From Kiloniellales bacterium (GTDB taxonomy: Bacteria; Pseudomonadota; Alphaproteobacteria; Kiloniellales; JAKSDN01), in assembly GCA_022360075.1 (NCBI GenBank), contig JAKSDN010000434.1, positions 1 through 14,565 on the forward strand: a stretch of 14,565 nucleotides of DNA. The letters are read 5' to 3'. The translations under genes were made by a program, and so were the position numbers. The notes beneath the pieces are model-generated. The model saw only the letters and a program-made list of their open reading frames with translations, ran no database searches and was not told where the DNA came from. Shown piece by piece: positions 1-6,476 of the stretch (its first letter is position 1; each line of letters opens with the position of its first letter).

Positions 1-619
1 CCGGTGCTTGCGTCGCCCCGGCGCGCGTCGAGACGGCTTTCGGCGGCTCGGCCTGCACGGCTTCACGCTTCGGCTCTGTCCGGGTAGACGTCGCCTCTTG
101 CGATGCTGCCCCGGTGGCCTGAAGCGCCTCAGCGACAGGCTCGGCCGCTTGGGATGCCTCCGGCGCGGGCTCGCGCCTCGCGACCTCGGACGCCTCGACG
201 ACCGACGGCTCGGGCTTGCTGTCGGCGACCGGCGCTGCTCTCGGTTCGGACAAGGGGGCGGTGTCGTGCGCTGGCCCTTCGGCTTCCCGTTCGGCCTCGG
301 AGGCTTCGGCTTGCGAGGTTTCGGGATCGGCAGGCTCGGGCTCGACCGCCGCCTGATCGGCCGTCGCCGGCGGCGCTGGGGACTCTGACCGAACCGCCAG
401 ATCCTGACCGGACTGCGCTGGCTCGGACGTGGCCTGCTCGGGCGCGGCTGCCGGGGCCGGCTCTGCCTGCGCAGGCTGGGCTTGCTCGACGCTGCGCTCA
501 AGCTCGGCGGTCGGGCGCTCCTCCGGTGCAGGCGACGGGCGACCAAGATAGAGAGCGACCAGAAAGCCGACAGCGATCAGCGCGCCCCCGCCGATCACAG
601 CTATGCCAATCCGGTTCAC
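1..619 (-). CDS. membrane-anchored Pro/Ala/Glu-rich protein, 5' part only (possibly a LysM-domain protein)
   Basis: An open frame starts with GTG at 619 and runs off the left edge, giving about 206 residues. A good Shine-Dalgarno (AAGGTGG, minus strand, 627-633) lies 7 nt upstream of the GTG. Residues about 4-25 form one hydrophobic helix after a short basic N-terminus, consistent with a signal anchor. From residue 29 onward the visible protein is a low-complexity, acidic linker rich in Pro, Ala, Glu and Gln, so the folded domain must lie outside the window. From memory, alphaproteobacterial LOG-family genes often sit beside a gene for an inner-membrane-anchored protein with such a linker followed by a C-terminal LysM peptidoglycan-binding domain. 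That identity is inference; no LysM sequence is visible here. The gene is divergent from the LOG-family gene across about 280 bp. The plus-strand frames over this stretch are Arg-rich shadows. Confidence 0.7.
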   Translation of the reverse strand, partial: MNRIGIAVIGGGALIAVGFLVALYLGRPSPAPEERPTAELERSVEQAQPAQAEPAPAAAPEQATSEPAQSGQDLAVRSESPAPPATADQAAVEPEPADPETSQAEASEAEREAEGPAHDTAPLSEPRAAPVADSKPEPSVVEASEVARREPAPEASQAAEPVAEALQATGAASQEATSTRTEPKREAVQAEPPKAVSTRAGATQAP

Positions 620-896
620 CCTACGGCCACCTTAACGCAAACTCACCGTAAATCAGGGTAGTACGGGGATTGGGGCGGCGCAATGAAACCCCCGCGCCGA
701 AACCCGCGATAAGAGCCCGCTCGTTCTCCGGGATGCGCCGATTCGGGCTTTTCCCGACCTCCTCGCAGACGCCGGAAGACCTTTCATGCCAACAACTTAA
801 AATCGTTCCCTGCAGTCACGGGCGGCTTGTGATAGGGCAGCCTTCTGCCACCAATCCGGCGGCGGGCAAGGATTTTCTTCCTGGGAGGCGTTGCCA
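620..896. other. divergent intergenic region between the 1-619 gene and the LOG-family gene
   Basis: This 277-bp region holds the 5' leaders of two divergent genes, so promoters for both should lie here, but I could not pick out convincing -35/-10 pairs on either strand. It contains the two Shine-Dalgarno sites and a short hairpin (GGCAG 836-840 with CTGCC 845-849) in the leader of the plus-strand gene. An open plus-strand frame crosses most of it but has no coding character. Confidence 0.4.
883..888 (+). promoter_or_regulatory. Shine-Dalgarno that fixes the LOG-gene start
   Basis: GGGAGG lies 8 nt before ATG 897 and only 2 nt before the in-frame TTG at 891, so ATG 897 is preferred. Confidence 0.7.
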
Positions 897-1481
897 ATGG
901 CTGAAGTGAGACGGCTCTGCGTCTACTGCGGCTCCTCGTTCGGCCACGAGTCGCGCTTTCGCGAGGTCGCCGCCGCGCTGGGCCAGGCGGCGGCTCAGCG
1001 CGGTATCGGCATCGTCTTCGGCGGCGGGCGGGTCGGCCTTATGGGCGCGGTCGCGGACGGCGCCTTGGGGGCCGGTGGCGAGGTGATCGGCATTATCCCC
1101 GAGATCCTTCAGGATCGCGAGGTGGGCCACGGCGGCATCACCCGGCTCGAGGTCGTCGATTCCATGCACAACCGCAAGCGCCGCATGTTCGAGCTGTCCG
1201 ATGCCTTCGTCGCCCTGCCCGGTGGGCTCGGAACGCTGGACGAGACCTTCGAGATCATCACCTGGAAGCAGCTGCAGATGCATGACAAGCCCGTGCTGCT
1301 GCTCAACCAGGATGGATACTGGGATCCGTTGTTGGACATGGTCCGGCACCAAACCGACGCCGGCTTCGTGCATCCGGAGAACATGGAGCTGTTTGCGGCG
1401 GTGGCCGACATCGAAGCGCTCTTCCGCGCGCTCGACGAGGCGCCGGCGCCGCGCCTTGTCGGCGACGAGAAGCTCCTCTGA
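897..1481 (+). CDS. LOG family / TIGR00730 Rossmann-fold protein (putative nucleoside 5'-monophosphate phosphoribohydrolase)
   Basis: This 194-residue cytoplasmic protein belongs to the LOG (Lonely guy) family, previously labelled lysine decarboxylase-like. Characterised members split N6-modified AMP (cytokinin ribotides) into free base and ribose 5-phosphate. The family hallmarks are present: GGGRVGLMG at residues 42-50, SMHNRK at 89-94 and the phosphate-binding motif PGGLGTLDE at 108-116, whose Arg and Glu neighbours belong to the active site. Length matches the usual 180-200. I chose ATG 897 because GGGAGG at 883-888 lies 8 nt upstream; an in-frame TTG at 891 would be too close. It is a single gene, divergent from the 1-619 gene and convergent with the peroxidase. 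The physiological substrate in bacteria is often unknown, so a cytokinin role should not be assumed. Family assignment is secure. Confidence 0.95.
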   Translation: MAEVRRLCVYCGSSFGHESRFREVAAALGQAAAQRGIGIVFGGGRVGLMGAVADGALGAGGEVIGIIPEILQDREVGHGGITRLEVVDSMHNRKRRMFELSDAFVALPGGLGTLDETFEIITWKQLQMHDKPVLLLNQDGYWDPLLDMVRHQTDAGFVHPENMELFAAVADIEALFRALDEAPAPRLVGDEKLL

Positions 1482-1501
1482 GGCGATGATCCGGTCGAGG
1501 C

Positions 1502-1535
1502 GCCGACCCGGCCGGTCGGGGTCGGTCGGGTCGGC
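1502..1535. terminator. possible bidirectional stem-loop between convergent genes
   Basis: GCCGACCCG (1502-1510) pairs perfectly with CGGGTCGGC (1527-1535) around a 16-nt loop. It sits in the 74-bp gap where the LOG gene (ending 1481) meets the peroxidase gene (ending 1556), the expected place for a shared terminator. There is no clear T-tract on either side, so a Rho-independent role is only plausible. Confidence 0.4.
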
Positions 1536-1555
1536 CTTCCGATCGGGCCTTTAGG

Positions 1556-3919
1556 TCATGCGCCGACGAGCTCGACCCGGACCAGATCGGCGAGCGCCTC
1601 GAAGGACTCGAGCGGCTCCGGCCCGCCGAGGCCGGCCAAGGTGACGCTGCCGCCGCCCTGGCCGAACGTCACGGTCACCGCGCCGTGGCGCCCCCCGTCC
1701 TGACTGACCTCGAAGCCCGCGGTCCGACCGGCGAGGCTGTCGAGCTCGGCGATCGTGTCGAGATCTCCCAGAAGGTCGCTGAGGACGAGGACATCGTCGG
1801 CGTGCAGATCGGTGATGACGTCGCTGCCGCTGTCCTCCGAGAGCCGGAACACGAAGCTGTCCGGACCGCCACCACCGGACAATATGTCGTCGCCGGCGCC
1901 CCCTTGCAGCCGGTCGGCGCCGTCGCCGCCCTCGAGCTGGTCGTCCCCGCCCCCGCCGAACAACTGGTCGCTGCCGCCCTGGCCGAGCAAGAGATCCCGC
2001 CCATCGCCGCCGACCAAACCGTCGTCAGCCTCGCCGCCGCCCTGACGGTCGTAAGCGAAGAACACCGCATCCTGGATGGAGTCGACCTCGCTGTTACGCT
2101 CGATCACATCGGCAAGGCTCGTCGACCAAAGCGCCTCGAGCTCGCGCGGCGAGATCTCCGCGCCTTCGCTCCAATAGGGATCGCCATCCCGGATACGCAG
2201 GAACTGCTCGAGAACGACGCTGTGGAAGAGCTCGCCCAGCAAGCCGCCGTTGACGGGGTCTTCGGCCAAGCCGCCGATCCAGGCATCGACGAGATCGACA
2301 GAGCCGTAGAGATCCTCGAGCTGCTGGGCCAAAACCGGATCGGAGGTCACGTCGGAGAAAGACCCGGCGCGCTCCAGGCCCAAGGCCTCGCGCAGATCGT
2401 TGTAGCTCGACACCCCGAGATCGCGTCCGCGCTGGATGTTGATCGCGGCCAGATCGAGGCCCGTGCTGCCGCCCTCGGCGAAGAGGAAGGAGCGCACGTC
2501 CTCGACCACCTGGGGATCGAGCGCCTGCGCCGTACTGTCCGCAAGACCGCGCAGCAGCGCCGCGATGCCGCCGTTGCCGGCGATCTCGTCCGGCGCGAAG
2601 AAGGCGTCGCGCAGCGCCAAATCGCCGGCAGCGATGCTCTCGCCATCCTCCTCCAGTCGCTGCAGGCTCGCCGACAGCAAGCTGTGGCCGAAGCGATAGG
2701 CGGCAGTCGAGAACTCGACCGAGATGCCGGGGTTCACCGTCGCGTCGTAGCCCGCGTAGGCCGGCACCGCGCCCGCGCCCAGAATGACCGGCAGAAACTC
2801 GTTGAAGGTGACGGCCTGGATCAGCGCCTCGACCCGGACTCGGGCGGCCTGAAAGAGCTCGTCGGCGCTGAGCTCGGGATGGCGCTCGGCCAACTCGTCG
2901 ACCCAGCGATTGTGCTCGCGCGCGAACAGGGTGTGGAGCGAGGTCAGGGCGACGTTCTCGGCGGCACGGACGTCGCCGGCGAGCACGCCGTCCTCGGTCT
3001 CGATCAGATAGCCCTCGTCGTCGAGCAATAGCTTTCCGTCATCGCCTCTGAGCGCCGCGGCCGTCTCCGCGTCGGAGCCATAGACCATCGAAGCGTCGAG
3101 GAACGCGGTGATTTCGTTGTGGTACTCACGCGGCGTCGTCTCGCCCGTGCCGTCGATCGGATCGACCCGGAAGAAGGGGATGACGGCATCGCCGGAGCCG
3201 TCGGGATCGAAGGCGGCGTCGCCGGCCGGCACCGCGATCGGCGCGAACTCGCCCTCGCCGGCCTCGGTCAGATCGAGGTCATGGTCGATGAACTGGCCCC
3301 AGGCCCAGAGCAGGTCGCTGACACCGAGCGCATTGGGCTCGTCGCCCACCTGCCGGCTGACCGCGTTGCTGATCTCCCTTGGGTTCGGCCGATCCTCGCC
3401 GGAAAGCGAGCCGATCCCATCGGCGAAGTCGGCCGCCGCCAGGCGCAACAGGGTCTGGCCCGTCGCGCCCCAATCCGGGTAATCCGCGTTCGAGCCCGCG
3501 CCGTCGACCGGCCGCAGCTCGCCGAGCCAAGGACCGTCGTCGAAATCGTCGCGATCGCGGCGGCCGCGCTCGGCATCGTCACGCTCCCGCGGCCCGCGCC
3601 GCTCATTCGGGGAAGGCTCGCGCGCCTCGCCCCGCCCCGCCCGGCCTAGCGGTCGCGGACTACCATCCAGATCGCCCTGTCCCCGCCCCGCCGTGCCCGT
3701 CCGATCAGCAATGCTGGGCAGCTCCCTTGGGCGATCCGGCGCCGATGGGCCATCGGCGCGCGCGCCGAGCGCATCGGGCAAAGGCGAAGGCGCAAGCGGA
3801 GAAACAGGCTCCTGGGCGCGTGAGATTTCAGGACCGGCGCCAGCAGGATCATCGGGGCTCGCCGGAAGGACGCGCCCGGTTTCGGAATGCGGAGTCTGGC
3901 CGATGGTGTCTCGCTGCAT
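1556..3919 (-). CDS. animal-type heme peroxidase with C-terminal RTX (hemolysin-type Ca2+-binding) repeats
   Basis: The 787-residue protein is predicted to be an extracellular heme peroxidase of the myeloperoxidase-like superfamily. Residues 1-145 are disordered and rich in Pro, Arg and Asp. The peroxidase domain spans about 146-620: WGQFIDHD at 207-214 gives the heme-linking Asp212 and distal His213, GDVRAAEN at 315-322 gives catalytic Arg318 and heme-linking Glu321, REHNR is at 334-338, YRFGH at 408-412 gives proximal His412, and AINIQRGRD is at 492-500. Asn322 replaces the Met that forms the sulfonium link in human myeloperoxidase, as in other family members. Glycine/aspartate nonapeptides at about 634-691 are RTX repeats. 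With no N-terminal signal peptide they point to type I secretion, but no secretion genes lie in the window. Start ATG 3919 follows GAGGAG by 6 nt. Related RTX peroxidases include Mn(II)-oxidising MopA of marine alphaproteobacteria; activity here is unknown. Confidence 0.93.
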   Translation of the reverse strand: MQRDTIGQTPHSETGRVLPASPDDPAGAGPEISRAQEPVSPLAPSPLPDALGARADGPSAPDRPRELPSIADRTGTAGRGQGDLDGSPRPLGRAGRGEAREPSPNERRGPRERDDAERGRRDRDDFDDGPWLGELRPVDGAGSNADYPDWGATGQTLLRLAAADFADGIGSLSGEDRPNPREISNAVSRQVGDEPNALGVSDLLWAWGQFIDHDLDLTEAGEGEFAPIAVPAGDAAFDPDGSGDAVIPFFRVDPIDGTGETTPREYHNEITAFLDASMVYGSDAETAAALRGDDGKLLLDDEGYLIETEDGVLAGDVRAAENVALTSLHTLFAREHNRWVDELAERHPELSADELFQAARVRVEALIQAVTFNEFLPVILGAGAVPAYAGYDATVNPGISVEFSTAAYRFGHSLLSASLQRLEEDGESIAAGDLALRDAFFAPDEIAGNGGIAALLRGLADSTAQALDPQVVEDVRSFLFAEGGSTGLDLAAINIQRGRDLGVSSYNDLREALGLERAGSFSDVTSDPVLAQQLEDLYGSVDLVDAWIGGLAEDPVNGGLLGELFHSVVLEQFLRIRDGDPYWSEGAEISPRELEALWSTSLADVIERNSEVDSIQDAVFFAYDRQGGGEADDGLVGGDGRDLLLGQGGSDQLFGGGGDDQLEGGDGADRLQGGAGDDILSGGGGPDSFVFRLSEDSGSDVITDLHADDVLVLSDLLGDLDTIAELDSLAGRTAGFEVSQDGGRHGAVTVTFGQGGGSVTLAGLGGPEPLESFEALADLVRVELVGA

Positions 3920-3953
3920 GCTGTGCTCCTCAAGCGCTGTTGAAAGTTATCGG

Positions 3954-3969
3954 CGCACGCCGGCGTGCG
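3954..3969. promoter_or_regulatory. 16-bp perfect palindrome upstream of the peroxidase gene
   Basis: CGCACGCCGGCGTGCG is an uninterrupted self-complementary sequence 35-50 nt before the peroxidase ATG on the minus strand. Its size, perfect dyad symmetry and position suit an operator for a dimeric regulator or a leader hairpin. No regulator is identified, and chance is not excluded in such GC-rich DNA. Confidence 0.4.
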
Positions 3970-4054
3970 AGGCGCCGCGTGGATCGTCCGCGATCGTCGG
4001 AATCAGGCCGCCGTCGCGAGCGAGCGCTCTCCGAGGCCTGGAACCGGAATGGGT

Positions 4055-4687
4055 TCACGGCCAGCCTCGGTCGATCGTGTCGGCCTCCTCGGCCGGAGAG
4101 AGATCGGGGCTGGCCGGCGTCGGGTCACCGCTGAATCCGCTGTCGTGTCCCGTATCGCCGGGTCCGCCAGCGGGCTCGGCGCCCGTCGCTCCGGGCGCAG
4201 AAGGGCCGCCGGCTTCGGCTTCGCTGCCGCCACTTTGACCGCCACCACCGTCACCGCCGCCTGGGCCACCGCCTCCCGGGCCGCCACCTTGGCCGCCCCC
4301 GCCATCACCGCCGCCGGGGCCTCCACCGTCTCCACCACCCTGGCCGCCACCGCCACCTTGGCCACCGCCCTGACCGCCGCCGCCCTGGCCACTACCACCG
4401 CCCTGACCGCCGCCGCCTTGGCCACCGCCCTGGCCGCCACCGCCCTGACCACCGCCTGGCCCTCCACCTTGACCACCACCGCCGCCACCGCCGCCACCGC
4501 CCTCACCGCCGCCTCGGGCCCAGGCGTCGTTCACTACCAGAGGAAGCAAGGCGTTCTGAGAGTCCCAGGTGATGGGTGCTGCCTGAAGCAGCGCCAGGAT
4601 CGGCAACAGGCCGAGCCAGGACCTCAAGCGGATCGCGCCCGGTTTCAGCGGCAAGCACTGTCGACATCCCATCGCGGCCGGCCTCAT
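4055..4687 (-). CDS. exported glycine-rich low-complexity protein
   Basis: The frame encodes 210 residues. A basic N-terminus and a hydrophobic stretch (about 22-37) suggest export or membrane anchoring. A second mildly hydrophobic stretch ends in NDAWARGGG, so cleavage may fall near 55-58. Residues 59-154 are almost pure Gly with single Gln, Pro or Asp spacers (GGGQGGGG-like units). A short acidic, Pro/Ser-containing tail ends in AEEADTIDRGWP; small alphaproteobacterial Gly-rich exported proteins often share a similar charged C-terminal segment, which supports this frame over the shadows in other frames. ATG 4687 is used; ATG 4672 is a real alternative because GAGG lies 9 nt before it. The function is unrecognised and could be structural or surface-associated. 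It lies 135 bp upstream of the peroxidase on the same strand and is divergent from the ECF sigma gene, so co-transcription or sigma control is possible but unproven. Confidence 0.7.
   Translation of the reverse strand: MRPAAMGCRQCLPLKPGAIRLRSWLGLLPILALLQAAPITWDSQNALLPLVVNDAWARGGGEGGGGGGGGGGQGGGPGGGQGGGGQGGGQGGGGQGGGSGQGGGGQGGGQGGGGGQGGGDGGGPGGGDGGGGQGGGPGGGGPGGGDGGGGQSGGSEAEAGGPSAPGATGAEPAGGPGDTGHDSGFSGDPTPASPDLSPAEEADTIDRGWP
4231..4515. repeat. GGN-type tandem low-complexity repeat inside the glycine-rich gene
   Basis: About 285 bp of degenerate trinucleotide-like repeat (CCGCCACC/CCACCG units on the plus strand) encode the polyglycine section. The periodicity keeps all frames open, which produces Ala/Thr-rich and Ala/Val-rich shadow frames. 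Such tracts change length easily by replication slippage. Confidence 0.8.
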
Positions 4688-4997
4688 GGCCCTTTTTTGA
4701 ACACTCGGTCGCCGGAGGCGCTCCGGCTATCTCTGTAGGTGACAACCCGAGCCGAACGACATTCTTCCCCCACCGCCGAAATTCCTCTGCCGACGGGGCG
4801 GCTTCGATCGGCGGGCCGGCGCGTGCGCCGTCGGGCCATGGGCGGAGACGCTGCGGGCGGCCAAACAGACCGACATCCCGCATCCCGTTCGGCAGGCGGG
4901 CGAAATAAAGTCCGACGGAGGGGAACAACTTCGCCCGTTGAGGGTTGTCCTAAGCCAGGCACGACGAAATTCGGCGCAACCTCGACCGAACGGGCGA
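4688..4997. other. divergent intergenic region between the glycine-rich gene and the ECF sigma operon
   Basis: About 310 bp separate the two divergent starts. The plus-strand side holds an ECF-type promoter candidate (4922-4947). I saw no convincing gene: the minus-strand frames here are short, Arg/Pro-rich and without family character. No clear promoter for the glycine-rich gene was found. Confidence 0.4.
4922..4947 (+). promoter_or_regulatory. candidate ECF-type promoter for the sigma/anti-sigma operon
   Basis: GGAAC (4922-4926) is followed after 16 nt by GGTTGT (from 4943). Alphaproteobacterial ECF promoters, including the EcfG/RpoE2 type, typically read GGAAC-N16/17-cGTT. Transcription would begin near 4955, giving a leader of roughly 40-70 nt before the sigma start. 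This fits autoregulation by the encoded ECF factor or control by the general stress sigma factor. It is a motif match only. Confidence 0.45.
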
Positions 4998-5555
4998 ATG
5001 CGGGGCGACGAGACGACCCACATGAAGATGGTGGCCCTGCTTCCCCGCCTGAGGCGTTTCGCTCTGGGAATGGCGGGCTGCATGGATCAAGCCGATGACC
5101 TGGTGCAGGCGACCTGCGAGCGGGCGATCCGGTCGCTGGACCGCTTCGTCCCCGGAACCAGGCTCGATAGCTGGATGTTCAAGATCATGCAGAACCTTCA
5201 CCTGAACGCCCAAAGGGACCGGGCGAGCCGCGCCCAGGCCTTGGCGCGCGAAAAGGGCAACATCGAGGTCAGGTTGGACGGCGAGCGGGCGATGGAAGCG
5301 CGGCTCACGCTTGCCTCCGCCCAGGATGCCCTGGCGTCGATCGATGCCGAGCAACGCGCCGCCCTCCTGCTGGTGGCGATCGAGGGCTTCTCCTACCAAG
5401 AGGCCGCGACGATCCTCGACGTACCGGTCGGCACGGTGACCAGCCGTCTCGCCCGCGCCCGTGCCCGACTGCGCGCCATATTGGATCAGGGCCAACGCGA
5501 GGATGGTCTCGGTGAAATCGCGGCGGCGGCGCGGGAGCGCTCCAATGCCGGCTAG
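4998..5555 (+). CDS. ECF-subfamily RNA polymerase sigma factor
   Basis: The 185-residue protein has the two-domain ECF layout. Sigma region 2 covers about 12-80 with DDLVQ at 33-37, the segment that contacts core polymerase and the -10 element. Sigma region 4 covers about 107-160, with the helix-turn-helix at 132-152 (YQEAATILDVPVGTVTSRL) that recognises the -35 element. The frame stays open back to TTG 4938, but homology begins around LLPRLRRFA. I therefore place the start at ATG 4998; ATG 5022 is a close alternative and neither has a strong Shine-Dalgarno. The stop overlaps the next start by 11 nt, so the downstream membrane protein is almost certainly the cognate anti-sigma factor. A GGAAC-type promoter lies upstream. 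ECF factors of this kind are held at the membrane and released by envelope or oxidative stress. The specific group is not assigned. Confidence 0.92.
   Translation: MRGDETTHMKMVALLPRLRRFALGMAGCMDQADDLVQATCERAIRSLDRFVPGTRLDSWMFKIMQNLHLNAQRDRASRAQALAREKGNIEVRLDGERAMEARLTLASAQDALASIDAEQRAALLLVAIEGFSYQEAATILDVPVGTVTSRLARARARLRAILDQGQREDGLGEIAAAARERSNAG
5533..5537 (+). promoter_or_regulatory. Shine-Dalgarno inside the sigma gene for the anti-sigma start
   Basis: GGGAG lies 7 nt before ATG 5545, within the last codons of the sigma gene. It supports the overlapping start rather than upstream in-frame ATGs and suggests translational coupling. Confidence 0.65.
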
Positions 5556-6270
5556 CGGCAAGCCATCGCCTGCCACGCGCCCCGATGAGCGACTGGTGGC
5601 AAGGCTCGGCGCCTATCTCGATGGCGAAGCGACGTCCGACGAGGCCCACGCCACGGAGCGCTCACTGTTTGCCGATCCGACCGCGCTCGCCCTGCTTCAG
5701 GGTCTGCGCCGAGACGCCAGCGCGCTGCGCTGCGCACTCGACCAGCGCGTCGCGACCCGTCCGGCCGACCGCTTGCTGGAATCGATCAGCGCCGCGTTCG
5801 AGAGGCGGCAAGGCCGGCGTAGCGGGCTGCCGCCGTGGTGCGGCCTGGCAGCAGCATGCCTCGCCTTCCTCGCGATCGGCGTCGGCTCCGGTCTCTGGCT
5901 GGCCCGGGAGCCGGCCGAGACGGGCTTGCCCTTGTTCGAGACGCATCGCGAACTGGCGCAGCTCAATGCCGACCGGGCGGTGCGGCGTGCGCTCGAAACC
6001 TTGGTCAGCGGCCAGTCGATCGCCTGGCGCCACGGCCGGGACCGCGGCAGCGTGACGCCGCTGCGCACCTATCGGAGCAGGAGCGGGCACTGGTGTCGTG
6101 AATATCTGAGAACGACCCGATTGAGCGGGCATCTGATCGCCGTTCGCGCGCTGGCCTGCCGTGGCGAGGAAGGCGATTGGATCACGATCCGCGCGGAACC
6201 GGCCACACCCCGAATGAGCGCGGCGCCGCAGCGGCTGCCAAGGAAGACACGAGCCGAGCTCGAAGCCTAA
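5545..6270 (+). CDS. transmembrane anti-sigma factor with C-terminal 17-kDa surface-antigen-like domain
   Basis: The 241-residue protein is read from ATG 5545, which overlaps the sigma stop by 11 nt and has GGGAG 7 nt upstream. Residues 12-65 (DERLVARLGAYLDGEA and following) resemble the short N-terminal helical region by which anti-sigma factors bind their sigma factor; there is no clear HxxxCxxC zinc motif. One transmembrane helix spans about 98-119. The periplasmic part, about 140-215, contains W161, VTPLRTY at 170-176, CREY at 184-187 and ACRGEEGDW at 204-212. This matches the pattern of the rickettsial 17-kDa surface antigen C-terminal domain (the RT0821/Lpp0805 type), with paired Cys184 and Cys205. 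The function is inferred from operon position and topology. The periplasmic domain is likely the sensor or an envelope-binding module. Its neighbours are the ECF sigma gene upstream and an unassigned gene 206 bp downstream. Confidence 0.8.
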   Translation: MPASGKPSPATRPDERLVARLGAYLDGEATSDEAHATERSLFADPTALALLQGLRRDASALRCALDQRVATRPADRLLESISAAFERRQGRRSGLPPWCGLAAACLAFLAIGVGSGLWLAREPAETGLPLFETHRELAQLNADRAVRRALETLVSGQSIAWRHGRDRGSVTPLRTYRSRSGHWCREYLRTTRLSGHLIAVRALACRGEEGDWITIRAEPATPRMSAAPQRLPRKTRAELEA

Positions 6271-6314
6271 GTGTTTGTTCGAGAATGGTTGCGGGACGAG
6301 GCCATGGAGAGTGT

Positions 6315-6352
6315 CTGATTCTTCTATTATTATCAAATACATGGAGAATCAG
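6315..6352. repeat. 8-bp inverted repeat around an AT-rich core
   Basis: CTGATTCT (6315-6322) and AGAATCAG (6345-6352) are perfect complements around a 22-nt AT-rich loop that includes TATTATTATC. The site lies in the 206-bp gap before the 6477 gene. It could be an operator or a leader hairpin; there is no T-tract for termination. Confidence 0.5.
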
Positions 6353-6353
6353 A

Positions 6354-6425
6354 ATGGCTTGGACTCGCGGCATTCGCGCCGGCCATGACCGCGGTGGGCT
6401 GCGCCATTGGCATGTCCTTTGCTAG
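6354..6425 (+). CDS. possible 23-residue small ORF upstream of the 6477 gene (doubtful)
   Basis: ATG 6354 has GGAG (6343-6346) 7 nt upstream and reads 23 codons to TAG. The predicted peptide is basic, with several His and Trp residues, and matches nothing I know. It might be a leader peptide or chance. Low confidence. Confidence 0.15.
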   Translation: MAWTRGIRAGHDRGGLRHWHVLC

Positions 6426-6439
6426 TCGGTCCTTTGCTA
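6414..6439 (+). repeat. 11-bp direct repeat with 15-bp period
   Basis: GTCCTTTGCTA occurs at 6414-6424 and again at 6429-6439, 38 nt before the next ATG. It could be a tandem binding site or a short slippage duplication. Confidence 0.55.
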
Positions 6440-6476
6440 ACGGAAAGTAAAAGCAGAACTCGCGGGGGACCCCATC

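Noticed and set aside
816..1373. 185-residue minus-strand frame opposite the LOG gene
   Set aside because: Antisense shadow of a confidently identified gene.
1685..3031. 448-residue plus-strand open frame opposite the peroxidase gene
   Set aside because: It is the antisense of a high-GC gene; composition is Ala/Arg/Val-rich with no domain, while the minus strand shows an intact peroxidase.
3965..4738. Ala/Thr-rich 257-residue plus-strand frame over the glycine-rich gene
   Set aside because: It stays open only because of the GGN tandem repeat; the minus frame has an export signal and a sensible C-terminus.
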